The notes: a model not told the origin generated them from the sequence alone. A DNA stretch of 64,000 nucleotides from Solobacterium sp. (GCA_024698805.1 JAILQT010000145.1:1-64000), one strand, 5' to 3'. Counted from the first letter of the stretch, positions 1-10,132 are shown. Translations and numbers: made by a program.

Positions 1-23
1 TGCGCAGAATGTAACACGGCGGT

Positions 24-1361
24 TTACATCGGCCTGGTTCTTCTCCAGATCTTCTGTTTTTCTGCTTCCCGGACCAGTTCATCCCGGAAATCCGGATGTG
101 CAATGCTGATCAGCATCTCCGCGCGTTCCCAGGTGGACCTGCCGGCAAGGTTGACAGCGCCATATTCGGTAACGATGAAATGGTCCTGGCTGCGGGGGAT
201 GGTCACGATATCCCCGCTGAAATGCGGAACGATGCGGGAATGCACGACGCCTTCCTTATCGGTATAGGTGGAAGTCAGGCATGCAAATGCTTTGCCTCCT
301 TTAGCCATAGCGGCGCCTGTCAGATAATCCAGCTGTCCGCCTGTGCCGCTGATATGGCGGAAGCCTGCGCTCTCCGCGCCGGTCTGGCCGTACAGGTCGA
401 TCGCTATGCAGTTGTTGATGGAGACCATATTCTCCTGCAGGGCGATGATTTCCGCGGCGTTGACGAATTCCAGCGGTTCAACGATGACGCCCGGATTCTC
501 ATTCACCCAGTCGTACAGGTCTGCGGAACCGAACACCATGCCCGTAACGCCTTTGCCGGGCTGGTAGGTCTTCCTCCGGTTTGTCAGCTTCCCGGCTTTG
601 AACAGCTCATAATAGGCATCCCCGCACAGCTCTGTATGCATGCCCAGGTCTTTCAGGTCGGAATCGATCAGTCTCTTACCGATGACGTTGGGCAGTGAAC
701 CGATCCCCAGCTGCAGAGTCGCACCGTCTTTGATGTATGGAAGGATATGTTCCGCAATGCGGATATCCTCCTCTTTCGGCTCGCGGGTCGGGATCTCGGG
801 GAGGGGACCGTGGGGGCCTTCCACGATATAATCGACTTCGGATATATGGATGCTTTCATCAAAGCCCCCGTAGATCTTCGGGAGTCTTTCATTGACCTCG
901 AGGATGACGATATCCGCCTTGTCGAGAATGCCTTTCGCAACGCCGGTCGCACAGGACAGATTGAAATAGCCGTGCCTGTCCATCGGCGTAACACACATCA
1001 TTGCGACATTGACGGTCAGGAAATGCCGGTAATAGGCAACGACGTTGCGGAAGATCATCGGTATGTAATTGCATAAACCCCTGTCGCAGAGGCTCCTTTC
1101 ATAGGCGGAACAGTGCCAGCTGTTGTACAGGAAGTGTTCCCTGGTCGGATCACACTCAACAGCTTTGATCGGCCCGAAGGCAAGATTTCCCCGTATCTTT
1201 ACATTGAAAAGCTCATCCCTCCTTTTGGAGAGGGCCTCATCCAGAAGCACCGGGAAACATACATTTGTGCTGTAGTCCACCCAGTCCCCGCTCCGGACGA
1301 TCTGTACTGCCTGTTCGGGCGTACGAAGTTTGTCATAGTATTCCTGTATATAGGACGGCAT
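24..1361 (-). CDS. acetyl-CoA hydrolase/transferase family protein (4-hydroxybutyrate CoA-transferase-like)
   Basis: Translation MPSYIQEYYDKLRTPEQAVQIVRSGDWVDYS...GIGSLPN...GRSTWERAEMLISIAHPDFRDELVREAEK is typical of the CoA-transferase/hydrolase family. The ORF track extends upstream, but the natural start is the ATG at 1361. Confidence 0.85.
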   Translation of the reverse strand: MPSYIQEYYDKLRTPEQAVQIVRSGDWVDYSTNVCFPVLLDEALSKRRDELFNVKIRGNLAFGPIKAVECDPTREHFLYNSWHCSAYERSLCDRGLCNYIPMIFRNVVAYYRHFLTVNVAMMCVTPMDRHGYFNLSCATGVAKGILDKADIVILEVNERLPKIYGGFDESIHISEVDYIVEGPHGPLPEIPTREPKEEDIRIAEHILPYIKDGATLQLGIGSLPNVIGKRLIDSDLKDLGMHTELCGDAYYELFKAGKLTNRRKTYQPGKGVTGMVFGSADLYDWVNENPGVIVEPLEFVNAAEIIALQENMVSINNCIAIDLYGQTGAESAGFRHISGTGGQLDYLTGAAMAKGGKAFACLTSTYTDKEGVVHSRIVPHFSGDIVTIPRSQDHFIVTEYGAVNLAGRSTWERAEMLISIAHPDFRDELVREAEKQKIWRRTRPM

Positions 1362-1548
1362 AGCATGATCTCCTGTGTCGAATATCCTGCTTTCATTATA
1401 AACGCTGAACATACTGAAAAATAATGAAAGAGGGTAAACGAATCTATATAATGAAAACATGCATAACCGTTTGTCCATCAAAGACAAACTGCAGATAACT
1501 TCATGATCATTGTATACAGTCCGTTCACAGATACAGGGAGGACCGGCT

Positions 1549-2434
1549 ATGGAATACACAGAGAGCAGTATCAGCGGCACCATCAGTAAACTGGACGCAG
1601 AAGAGAGGTCCATGTTCAGGGCGAGCATGGACGATGCAGCAGGCCGTCTGGCGGATGGCATAAAACCTGAATCGATCTCTTCCGAGAGGATCGAGAAAGG
1701 AAACATCCTGCTGGATACCTATGAAGTATTGTCAGAAGCGGTACACGGCGGAATGGGAAGCGTATGGTGCGTGCACCATAAGAACTGGGATACAGACCTG
1801 GCAATGAAGCGTCCCCAGCCGAAATACTTCGCAGAAGGAAGCAGGGAAAGGAAAGAGGAGTTTGTCCGGGAGTGCGAGAACTGGATCGAACTGGGCCTGC
1901 ATCCGAATATCGTATCCTGTTACTATGTGCGCGATATCTCCGGCGTACCGTCGATCTTTTCGGAATGGATGGACAACGGCAGCCTGAAGGACAGGATCGC
2001 AGACGGAACACTGTATGAAGGCAGTGCGGAAGAGGTACAGGAGAGGATACTGGATATTGCCATCCAGGCAGCCAGGGGCCTGCAGTATTCACATGCGAAC
2101 GGGCTGATCCACCAGGATATCAAACCTGGGAATATACTGCTCACAAAGGAGTGGGATGCGAAGGTGGCAGACTTCGGCCTTGCGAAAGCAGCTGCACAGC
2201 TGACAGAAGGATCGGATGCGGGAAAAACTGTCAGTTATACGCTGGCGTACTGTCCAAAAGAACAGACAGAAGGGGCAGAACCTGCGGAATGGATGGACTG
2301 GTATGCATGGGCACTGACGGTGCTCTCCATGTATGCAGGAGAGAGCCATACCGGGGATGACCGTCTGTGGAAAACAGGTGCAGAGGTCAAAGACCACTTT
2401 GATGAATACCCTGCACAGTGTGAATGGGAGATCC
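1549..2434 (+). repeat. direct repeat copy 1: 5' kinase-domain segment shared with ~4880-5765
   Basis: Long near-identical stretches (e.g. AAACTGGACGCAGAAGAG..GGTCCATGTTCAGGGCGAGCATGGA; GTTTGTCCGGGAGTGCGAGAACTGGATCGAACTGGGCCTGCATCCGAATATCGTATCCTGTTACTATGTGCG). Homology stops abruptly after GAATGGGAGATCCCCG. Confidence 0.85.
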
Positions 2435-4875
2435 CCGAAACGGTCCTGGACCTGCTCAGGGCCTGCATCGCTGCCGATGAGGAGGAGTGTATTTATGATC
2501 CCTCGGATGCGGCAGATATCCTGCTTGAGGCTTATGAGGAGGAGACCGGTGAAAAATATCCCCGTCCTGTCCCAAAAGCTGCCGAAGAATCTGCGGCATC
2601 ACTGAACAATAAGGGTCTCTCCTTTATGGACCTCGGCCAATATGAACTTGCGGACGATCTCTGGTACCAGTCAATGAGCACAGAGGAATACTATCCCGAA
2701 GCAGTCTACAACCAGAAACTCGGTGAATGGCTGCAGGGGACAGGCACGGATATCGACCTTCTCGAAGCAGTTGAAAAGATCTCCGATGAAGACAGGATGA
2801 GGGATCTTCATCTGATGGCACAGCAGGTCAGGGGGGAAGAAAGTGCATCCGGTCATTATGAGATGTACATTGATCTGGCAAAACAGAGCGATATCCATTA
2901 CAGCAGGCGGAAAGGATCCGACCTGAAGCTGGACGGCAGCGAGGCTGTCTTTTCTGCTGTGAAAGACCGATATTTTGTATTCACAAAAGTACAGGAAAAG
3001 AAAAACAAATCATGCTGCATATATGTCCTTGATTGGAAGGATAACGAAGATACGTACCGGAAACACGCAGATCATCCGGATTTTAAATATGAGGCTGTCT
3101 CTGCCTGCAGCGAAAGCGCCTGTATGGATGGAAAAGGACTGGTACTGTATTCGTACGAACGGATCATGATGGTAAGCACGGATGAGCCTGCTGTCCTGTA
3201 TGAGTATCCGGATGGGAAGTATAAGGTCCTTACTGCCTGCGGCGGTGAAAACAATGAGAGCTTCTGGTTTTCCGACGGAAACAGCGTTTACAGGGCCGGC
3301 CTGAATATTCCCGAACCCGGGCTGTTCATGAAAACAGAGTTTAAAGTCTGGTCGCTGAAGCTGAGGCAGGACGGGAATGTCCTGCTGATAAGCGACGGGA
3401 TCTCCATGATCCTCGCAGCGGACGCAAAGAGCGGGGAAAAGCTCCTGTCCCTGAAGCCGGAACGCCTGTTTGACTGGTATGACCTTTCGGAAGACGGGAA
3501 ATGCATTTATACCGGAAGGAAAAACGAACTGTTCTGTTATGACCTGGAGAATGCAGAAGGAACAGAGATCTTTGAATTCCCGGACAGCGTAACAGAGATC
3601 CTGGATAAAAGCGGCGATAAAGTGCTCGTGAAAGGAAAACATTTCATAAGCATATGGGATATCGCAAACCGTATTTGTCTCCGGAGCATACGCCGGGAAA
3701 AGATCGGGAACGGGTATTTCCTGCCTAGGGATAACCGGAAGGAAGACATGATCAAAGGCATATTCTTTATCCTGTCAGCCCAGCCGGCATTGTCAGTGTT
3801 TGAGATACCGGACTGCCTGCCGCAGCCGAAATGGGCGCTGGTAAAGGTCACAGAGACTGCGGAGCAGATCGAAGAAGACGAGAACTTCCGCAGCCTGATC
3901 GAACAGGCGGAAAAAGCGATCGATGATGGGGAGTATACGTCTGCACGGGACCTGCTGGAAGAAGCCCGCAGGATACCCGGAAGGAAAAATGCCGAGGAAT
4001 GCCAGGAGATCTATGACCGCCTGTATCCGCATTTTAAGAGGGGGAACCTGACCGAATGCATTTTCCGGACAGATTATTCCTTTGCGTATAAAAATTATCT
4101 TCCGGTCTTCAGCAGTGACGGGAAGTATCTGATCGGAAGGACAGGCACAAGAAGGGTCGAAGTACGCGCTTCCGAACTGCTGGAAGACAAAGACGTAGAT
4201 CCTGTACTGACGATCAGGAACTGTATGTTTGACGATCATTTCGTCCCCGTCTGCGGCGGCAGAAGACTGGTGTGCATTGAAGCCGTGAAAAAGTTTGTCC
4301 TCTATGATATCCCTTCCGGGAAAGCACTGATGGAAGCGGAAAGACCGTTTAAGAATCCCAGGATCGCTGTGATCAATAAAGACGGGGAGGATATCGTGAT
4401 CGTTCATGAGAAAGGAATGTTCGGCGAGAAGATCATGCTGGCAGTGAATGCCGAAACAGCCGAAGCAGCGGATGAAAAGACCGCTAAAAGCCTGCTTAAG
4501 GGCAAAAGTGAATATGCGGGGACAAACGGGGAAGGCATCAGTTACCGCATGGAGAAGATCAATAATGATGATCACCTGTGTTTCTATGATAAAAAAGGAA
4601 AAAAGATCGGGGACATACGCGTAAACTGTTATAAAAAAGATATTACGGTCGAATACGATCACGGTGTCCTGCAGCCGCATGATCTGATCATTTACGCGGA
4701 AGGCAGCCGGATGCAGATCGCCAGCGTCTGGGACTTCCCTTATCCGAATGGACAGGAGCTGCCTGTCCCGGCGCCTTACGGGCCGGCAAGAATGTCGGAG
4801 AACTGCAGATATCTGTATACCCGGGGAAATGTCTACAGGCTTGAATGGGAACTGCTGGACGAACAGGAGAAGTGA
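1549..4875 (+). CDS. Ser/Thr protein kinase with long C-terminal beta-propeller/WD40-like region (kinase A)
   Basis: GGMGSVW loop, LAMK lysine, LIHQDIKPGNILL catalytic loop, VADFGLAKA. The C-terminal ~700 aa has repeated SxDGKxL / xxYDLxxG strands. ATG at 1549 is preceded by CAGGGAGG. Confidence 0.85.
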   Translation: MEYTESSISGTISKLDAEERSMFRASMDDAAGRLADGIKPESISSERIEKGNILLDTYEVLSEAVHGGMGSVWCVHHKNWDTDLAMKRPQPKYFAEGSRERKEEFVRECENWIELGLHPNIVSCYYVRDISGVPSIFSEWMDNGSLKDRIADGTLYEGSAEEVQERILDIAIQAARGLQYSHANGLIHQDIKPGNILLTKEWDAKVADFGLAKAAAQLTEGSDAGKTVSYTLAYCPKEQTEGAEPAEWMDWYAWALTVLSMYAGESHTGDDRLWKTGAEVKDHFDEYPAQCEWEIPETVLDLLRACIAADEEECIYDPSDAADILLEAYEEETGEKYPRPVPKAAEESAASLNNKGLSFMDLGQYELADDLWYQSMSTEEYYPEAVYNQKLGEWLQGTGTDIDLLEAVEKISDEDRMRDLHLMAQQVRGEESASGHYEMYIDLAKQSDIHYSRRKGSDLKLDGSEAVFSAVKDRYFVFTKVQEKKNKSCCIYVLDWKDNEDTYRKHADHPDFKYEAVSACSESACMDGKGLVLYSYERIMMVSTDEPAVLYEYPDGKYKVLTACGGENNESFWFSDGNSVYRAGLNIPEPGLFMKTEFKVWSLKLRQDGNVLLISDGISMILAADAKSGEKLLSLKPERLFDWYDLSEDGKCIYTGRKNELFCYDLENAEGTEIFEFPDSVTEILDKSGDKVLVKGKHFISIWDIANRICLRSIRREKIGNGYFLPRDNRKEDMIKGIFFILSAQPALSVFEIPDCLPQPKWALVKVTETAEQIEEDENFRSLIEQAEKAIDDGEYTSARDLLEEARRIPGRKNAEECQEIYDRLYPHFKRGNLTECIFRTDYSFAYKNYLPVFSSDGKYLIGRTGTRRVEVRASELLEDKDVDPVLTIRNCMFDDHFVPVCGGRRLVCIEAVKKFVLYDIPSGKALMEAERPFKNPRIAVINKDGEDIVIVHEKGMFGEKIMLAVNAETAEAADEKTAKSLLKGKSEYAGTNGEGISYRMEKINNDDHLCFYDKKGKKIGDIRVNCYKKDITVEYDHGVLQPHDLIIYAEGSRMQIASVWDFPYPNGQELPVPAPYGPARMSENCRYLYTRGNVYRLEWELLDEQEK

Positions 4876-4876
4876 T

Positions 4877-7800
4877 ATGACGGAATATTCAGAAAGCAGT
4901 ATAAGCAGCAGCATCAGTAAACTGGACGCAGAAGAGCGGTCCATGTTCAGGGCGAGCATGGATGATGCGGCAGACCGTCTGAAAAAAGGCATAAAGCCGG
5001 AATCGATCTCTTCCGAGAGGATCGAAAAGGGAAACACCCTGCTGGATACCTATGAAGTCGTATCGGATGCGGTCCACGGCGGCATGGGAAGCGTATGGTG
5101 CGTACACCATAAGAACTGGGATACGGACCTGGCCATGAAGCGTCCGCAGCCGAAATACTTCGCGGAAGGAAGCAGCGAAAGGAAAGAGGAGTTTGTCCGG
5201 GAGTGCGAGAACTGGATCGAACTGGGCCTGCATCCGAATATCGTATCCTGTTACTATGTGCGTGATATATCCGGCGTACCGTCGATCTTTTCGGAATGGA
5301 TGGACAACGGAAGCCTGAAGGACAGGATCGCGGACGGCTGTTTATATGAAGGCAGTGGGGAAGAAGTACAGAAGAGGATGTTGGATATCGCCATCCAGTC
5401 AGCGAGGGGACTGCAGTATTCGCATGAGAACGGCCTGATCCACCAGGACATCAAACCGGGGAATATCCTGCTGACAAAGGAGTGGGATGCGAAGGTGGCG
5501 GATTTCGGCCTTGCGAAAGCAGGGGCACAGCTGACAGAAGGATCGGATGCGGGAAAGACAAGCGGGTATACGCCGGCCTACTGTCCGAAGGAACAGGCAG
5601 AAGGGGCGGAACCTGCCGAATGGATGGACTGGTATGCATGGGCGCTGACCGTGCTCTCCATGTATGCCGGGCAGGGCCATACCGGGGATGACCGTCTGTG
5701 GAAAACAGGTGCAGAGGCAAAAGACCGCTTTGACGAATATCCTGCACAGTGTGAATGGGAGATCCCCGGAGGGATAGCCGGTCTGCTGAAAGCCTGTTTG
5801 CTGTCCTGTTTGGATGAAGGGATCCGGTTCGGGGATATCGAGGATACACTCCTGCAGGTCTACCGAGCTCTTTTCGGTGAGGATTATCCTGTGGAAAGAC
5901 CCGCTGCGGCAGGCGATACAGCCGATTCGCTCAACAACCGTGCTTTGAGCTATCTCGACCTTGGCAAAAAGGAAGATGCGCTGGCATTGTGGGACCAGGC
6001 ACTGAAGGTCAGGCCGAATCATTTTTATACGTCCTATAACCTGCTGACCGTGAACTGGTATGACGGAAAGATCGATGATCTTTCCGGGCTGATCCGTCTG
6101 AAGGAGATCGACCGCTTCATGAACCACGCGGACAGCGCCGAAGGTCTTAAGCATTTCCGGGAGTGCCGCGGAACAGATGAACTGATCCGGGAAGATATAC
6201 CGGACTTTGATATACCGGCAGTGCCGGCAGGCCATGTGTTCGAGTATACCGATGCAGAGAACGGTACGCGTCTTGCGGGTGTAAGCCCGGAAGGAAGGGG
6301 TTACGGCAACCTGAAACTGTATGATCTGAAGACCGGCAGGTGCATACGCACGATCTGCCCGAGGCTCTCCGAAGATCCGGAGATCAGCGGCGGCGCAGAG
6401 AGCGACCTCTTCTCGGAGGCATGGATCACAGGGGACGGCCTTTACTGCTACCCCAACAGGCTCCATACAAAGGTGTATTACCGGCGTCCGGATATGCGTT
6501 CGCTTTCCCCCGTATGGATGCTCAGCCGTATCCAGCCGTATTCCGAGATCGCGGATAAAAAACGAAAGCTGGATAAACTGGTCTTAAAAGCGAGGGTGGA
6601 GATCGAGGATTTCCGGATCCCCGAAGCCTATGAACTGATCGGGCAGGCCTATGAACTGGTGGAAAGCACCGAGAACGATTCGCTGAACCGGCTGAACGAA
6701 AAGATCTGCTATTACGGCAGGATCAGCGGCATCCGCAACTATTCCGTCAGTTCGTACAGCGAACCGTTATCACTGGAAAACAGACAGGCACTGCGTAACG
6801 GTGAGGGATATCCGATCGAATATAAGCGGAAAGATGACGGCGCCGAGATCACACTGGATAAGAAATTTACCGTCTCCCTACCGCACAGCGGTATCTGTTT
6901 CAGCGAGCAGTATCTGCAGAACAGGAATAAACTGTACTTCCTGCAGACGATCGAAGGCAGACAGGATGAAAGAAGGCTCTGCATCGTAAACACGGAGTCA
7001 AAAAAGCTCATTCCTTGCAAACTCCTTGTACGCGGAAACATGCTGAGGATCAGTCCGGATGAAACGAAACTGATCACAGTCGAATATATTGAGAATAAAG
7101 ACAGGCCGGTCACCCGTCTTCTGCACGTATATTCTGTGGAAGAAGAAAAGGAGGTCAGAACGATCCGTATACCGGATAATGCCTTTGATATCTCCGGGGA
7201 ACCGAGATCACTGTATGAGATGCAGATCACGGATATCTGTTTCCGTCATGATTCGGAAGCGGTCTTTGTCATGAAAGGCTCCGGCGCATTAACGATGATC
7301 GACCTGCAGAGTGAACAGGAGATCGTCCTGCACGGGGATGACCTCACCATCGACAGAGGAAACAGCGAACTGCTGCAGGACAGGGTGATCGCGATCGCTG
7401 CCGACAAGGACAGCGTCTGCTGCATGCGGGAAAGCCGCAGCTGTTATAACTGGAGACTCACATACGGGCTTGAATTCAAAGGCTGGACGGACTGGGACCG
7501 TCAGGCGGATACACTGCTGGAAAAATATGCGGAAAAGAACCCGGTCTACAGTGAAAAACAGCTGGATGATTTCCTGGAAGTACTGCGAAAAAACGGTTTT
7601 GCGAATATCCGGGAAGAGGCTGTTGCGAAAGCCCTGCAGGAACAGTGTGAAAAGGCGCAGAAGAAAGAAGCTGCGAAAAGCAGGAGACCGTTCTTCCTGC
7701 ATCTTGGGATCATCGCTGCATTGGCCGTACTGGCGGTGTTCAGCGTTGTCTCTTACCGTTCCATGGCCAGACAGGCATTAAAGATGCAGGAGATCTGGAG

Positions 7801-8224
7801 AACAGGCGAGACCGTGCAGGCGGAGGTGACCGTGAAGGAGAACTTCACGACATGGAACCCGGTCAGCCTGAAATATACGGTCGACGGGAAAGACTATGAA
7901 GATTCCTGCATCGTGCAGTTTGCGAACAATACGGACAGGGGCGATGTGATCGGCAGCTACGAAAACGGGAAAGGCACGATCGAGCTGCACTATCTTGCGG
8001 AAGATCCCTCCCAGTATGCGGTCATACCCCGCTATGCGGCAGTCAGTACGCTCAGCTTTGTTTTCAGGATCATATACCTGTGTTCTTTCCTGTACTGCAT
8101 ATGCATGACGCCGTATATCATCCTTAAACAGCTTCGTGCGCGGAAAGACCGTTCAAGACAGAAAAAGACCAGTGTGCATAATGATGACTACTACATTCAG
8201 AAATACGGCAGGAAGAAGCTGTAA
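4877..8224 (+). CDS. Ser/Thr protein kinase paralogue with C-terminal TM - DUF3592-like - TM module (kinase B)
   Basis: N-terminal ~290 aa nearly identical to kinase A. C-terminus has TM LHLGIIAALAVLAVFSVVSY, then QEIWRTGETVQAEVTVKENF...YTVDGKDYEDS (DUF3592-like), then a second hydrophobic stretch. Starts 1 nt after the kinase A stop. Confidence 0.85.
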   Translation: MTEYSESSISSSISKLDAEERSMFRASMDDAADRLKKGIKPESISSERIEKGNTLLDTYEVVSDAVHGGMGSVWCVHHKNWDTDLAMKRPQPKYFAEGSSERKEEFVRECENWIELGLHPNIVSCYYVRDISGVPSIFSEWMDNGSLKDRIADGCLYEGSGEEVQKRMLDIAIQSARGLQYSHENGLIHQDIKPGNILLTKEWDAKVADFGLAKAGAQLTEGSDAGKTSGYTPAYCPKEQAEGAEPAEWMDWYAWALTVLSMYAGQGHTGDDRLWKTGAEAKDRFDEYPAQCEWEIPGGIAGLLKACLLSCLDEGIRFGDIEDTLLQVYRALFGEDYPVERPAAAGDTADSLNNRALSYLDLGKKEDALALWDQALKVRPNHFYTSYNLLTVNWYDGKIDDLSGLIRLKEIDRFMNHADSAEGLKHFRECRGTDELIREDIPDFDIPAVPAGHVFEYTDAENGTRLAGVSPEGRGYGNLKLYDLKTGRCIRTICPRLSEDPEISGGAESDLFSEAWITGDGLYCYPNRLHTKVYYRRPDMRSLSPVWMLSRIQPYSEIADKKRKLDKLVLKARVEIEDFRIPEAYELIGQAYELVESTENDSLNRLNEKICYYGRISGIRNYSVSSYSEPLSLENRQALRNGEGYPIEYKRKDDGAEITLDKKFTVSLPHSGICFSEQYLQNRNKLYFLQTIEGRQDERRLCIVNTESKKLIPCKLLVRGNMLRISPDETKLITVEYIENKDRPVTRLLHVYSVEEEKEVRTIRIPDNAFDISGEPRSLYEMQITDICFRHDSEAVFVMKGSGALTMIDLQSEQEIVLHGDDLTIDRGNSELLQDRVIAIAADKDSVCCMRESRSCYNWRLTYGLEFKGWTDWDRQADTLLEKYAEKNPVYSEKQLDDFLEVLRKNGFANIREEAVAKALQEQCEKAQKKEAAKSRRPFFLHLGIIAALAVLAVFSVVSYRSMARQALKMQEIWRTGETVQAEVTVKENFTTWNPVSLKYTVDGKDYEDSCIVQFANNTDRGDVIGSYENGKGTIELHYLAEDPSQYAVIPRYAAVSTLSFVFRIIYLCSFLYCICMTPYIILKQLRARKDRSRQKKTSVHNDDYYIQKYGRKKL
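4880..5765 (+). repeat. direct repeat copy 2 of kinase-domain segment
   Basis: See copy 1; boundaries estimated by eye. Confidence 0.85.
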
Positions 8225-8250
8225 CAGCAGGATGAAAGAGGTGGACGAAT

Positions 8251-10131
8251 ATGAAATATGAGATCAAAGACGGCATCCTGCTGAGATTCAACGGCCGGGG
8301 CATCGCAGACATACCGGATAATGTAACGGGTATAAAAGGCGATGCATTCCGGAATGCATCCGTATCGGAGATCACGATCCCTGCATCTGCGGAATCGATC
8401 GAAGAAGAATTCTATACTGTTAAATCAGGCGGTATTACAGTCAGGGGGGATAATGCGCATTTCAGCAGTTCTGAAGGCGTTCTTTACAACAAAGACAAGA
8501 CCGTACTGCTGCGTTATCCGGCATTGAAGGAAGCGGAAAGCTTTACTGTACCCGGTACGGTCCGTACGATCCGTAAAAAAGCATTCTCCGGCAGCGTGAA
8601 TCTGAGAATGATCCGTATTCCGGGCTCTGTTGAAACAATCGAAGACGGCGCCTTCTCAATGTGTGAGAACGTGGAAGAGATCCGTATCCCGTCCGGTTTC
8701 GCAGACGCAGGCGGTTCCATGTTCTATAACTGCAGGAAACTGAAGGGCATACAGCTGAAAGAAGGCATCACAGCGATCGGCCCGTATGCGTTCAGCGGGT
8801 GTGAGGGTATAACAGCGATCAGACTTCCTGAAAGTATCCGGGCTATTCATAACAGCGCTTTCTCGGAATGCAGGAACCTGGAAACGATCAATATTCCTGC
8901 AAGCGTGCAGCAGATCGGGGAAAGGGCCTTCTGCAATTGCGCTGCGCTGCAAGGGATCAGCCTGCCGGAGGGGATCACGGAGATCACGAAAGAGATGTTC
9001 TCCGGATGCGCAGAATTGCGGAAAGCGGATATCCCGGATACGGTCACAGCTATCAGAAAAAATGCGTTTTCCTATTGCAGGCAGCTGCAGGAGATCCGTA
9101 TTCCCGGTGCAGTGACCGTGATCGGTGACGGTGCATTCGAAAAGTGCAGCAAGCTCAAAACGATCCGTATCCCGGATGCGGTGACAGTGATCAGCCGGAA
9201 CATGTTTGCCGGGTGTTACAGCCTTGCGGAAGTGGATATCCCGGAAGGTGTCTCAGCGATCGCAGACAGTGCGTTCAAAGACTGTGAAAAACTGCAGACG
9301 ATAAAGCTGCCGGAAGGCGTCGTGTCGATTGGGGAAGAGGCATTCTCCGGCTGCAAATCCCTCACCGGGATCCTGATTCCGGACACGGTCAGGGAGATCG
9401 GCAGTAAGGCTTTTTATGAATGTGAATGCCTGCAGGAGATACATCTGCCGGAAGGGCTCGAAGCGGTCAATGAATCCGCATTCTACAGCTGCAGGAAACT
9501 GAAAACTGTGCATATCCCGGACAGTGTATCTTCCGTAGACAGGAAGGCATTCCAGTTCTGCAGCGAACTGGAAGAGATCCGTATTCCCGAAGGTGTAAAG
9601 ACCCTTGGGGATGAACTGTTCGGCTATTGCAGGAAACTGAAGAAATGCAGTCTGCCGGATACGCTTCTCTCGATCGGTGAACATGTGTTCCGTAACTGTA
9701 CGGGATTAGAGGAACTGCACCTTCCCGGCAGTGTTTCACTTATCAATGCCGGGGCATTCAGCGGATGTACATCGCTTTTGGACATCAATGTACCGGAAAA
9801 TGTGACCTCGATCGAAAAACAGGCATTCCAGGGCTGCAGCGGACTGAAAGAGGTGGTGCTCGGCGATGACTTCAGATATCTCGGCGACGAAGCTTTTTCG
9901 GGCTGCAGGGACCTGGTCATCGTCCGCTGTACATCGTCAGTCAGGATTAGCAGGGGTGCATTTGAAAACTGTGACCGCCTGCGGTCTGTATATATCAGGG
10001 ATGCAGCCGTGATCGGGGAAAACGCATTTGCCGGCTGTACGGATCTGCGGGAAATGGTCCTGGATGATCCCATCAGTGTCGGCGCCAATGCGTTCCGGGG
10101 CTGCAGGATGATGGATATACGCGGGGAATGA
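8251..10131 (+). CDS. BspA/TpLRR-type leucine-rich repeat protein (LRR_5), no signal peptide
   Basis: About 23-aa repeats AFSGCxxLxEIxIPxxVxxIxxxAFxxC along the entire protein. N-terminus MKYEIKDGILLRFNGRGIADIP has no hydrophobic leader and the C-terminus has no TM or sorting signal. Confidence 0.9.
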   Translation: MKYEIKDGILLRFNGRGIADIPDNVTGIKGDAFRNASVSEITIPASAESIEEEFYTVKSGGITVRGDNAHFSSSEGVLYNKDKTVLLRYPALKEAESFTVPGTVRTIRKKAFSGSVNLRMIRIPGSVETIEDGAFSMCENVEEIRIPSGFADAGGSMFYNCRKLKGIQLKEGITAIGPYAFSGCEGITAIRLPESIRAIHNSAFSECRNLETINIPASVQQIGERAFCNCAALQGISLPEGITEITKEMFSGCAELRKADIPDTVTAIRKNAFSYCRQLQEIRIPGAVTVIGDGAFEKCSKLKTIRIPDAVTVISRNMFAGCYSLAEVDIPEGVSAIADSAFKDCEKLQTIKLPEGVVSIGEEAFSGCKSLTGILIPDTVREIGSKAFYECECLQEIHLPEGLEAVNESAFYSCRKLKTVHIPDSVSSVDRKAFQFCSELEEIRIPEGVKTLGDELFGYCRKLKKCSLPDTLLSIGEHVFRNCTGLEELHLPGSVSLINAGAFSGCTSLLDINVPENVTSIEKQAFQGCSGLKEVVLGDDFRYLGDEAFSGCRDLVIVRCTSSVRISRGAFENCDRLRSVYIRDAAVIGENAFAGCTDLREMVLDDPISVGANAFRGCRMMDIRGE

Positions 10132-10132
10132 T

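Noticed and set aside
1469-1489. GTTTGTC-N7-GACAAAC inverted repeat upstream of kinase A
   Set aside because: Only 7-bp arms and no second copy found; too weak to claim as an operator.
1362-1706. N-terminal extension of the CoA-transferase ORF (24..1706)
   Set aside because: The extension is antisense to kinase A and unlike the family; the natural start is at 1361.
3793-5037. 414-aa minus-strand ORF across the kinase A/B junction
   Set aside because: Antisense of two kinase genes. Its N-terminus (MFPFSILSEEIDSGFMP) recurs in the 24..1706 ORF only because the kinase 5' ends are duplicated.
8251-10131. Repeated GCATTC/TGCAGGAAACTG motifs read as a possible CRISPR-like or minisatellite array
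   Set aside because: The repeats are in frame and encode the 23-aa TpLRR unit; ordinary coding repeats.
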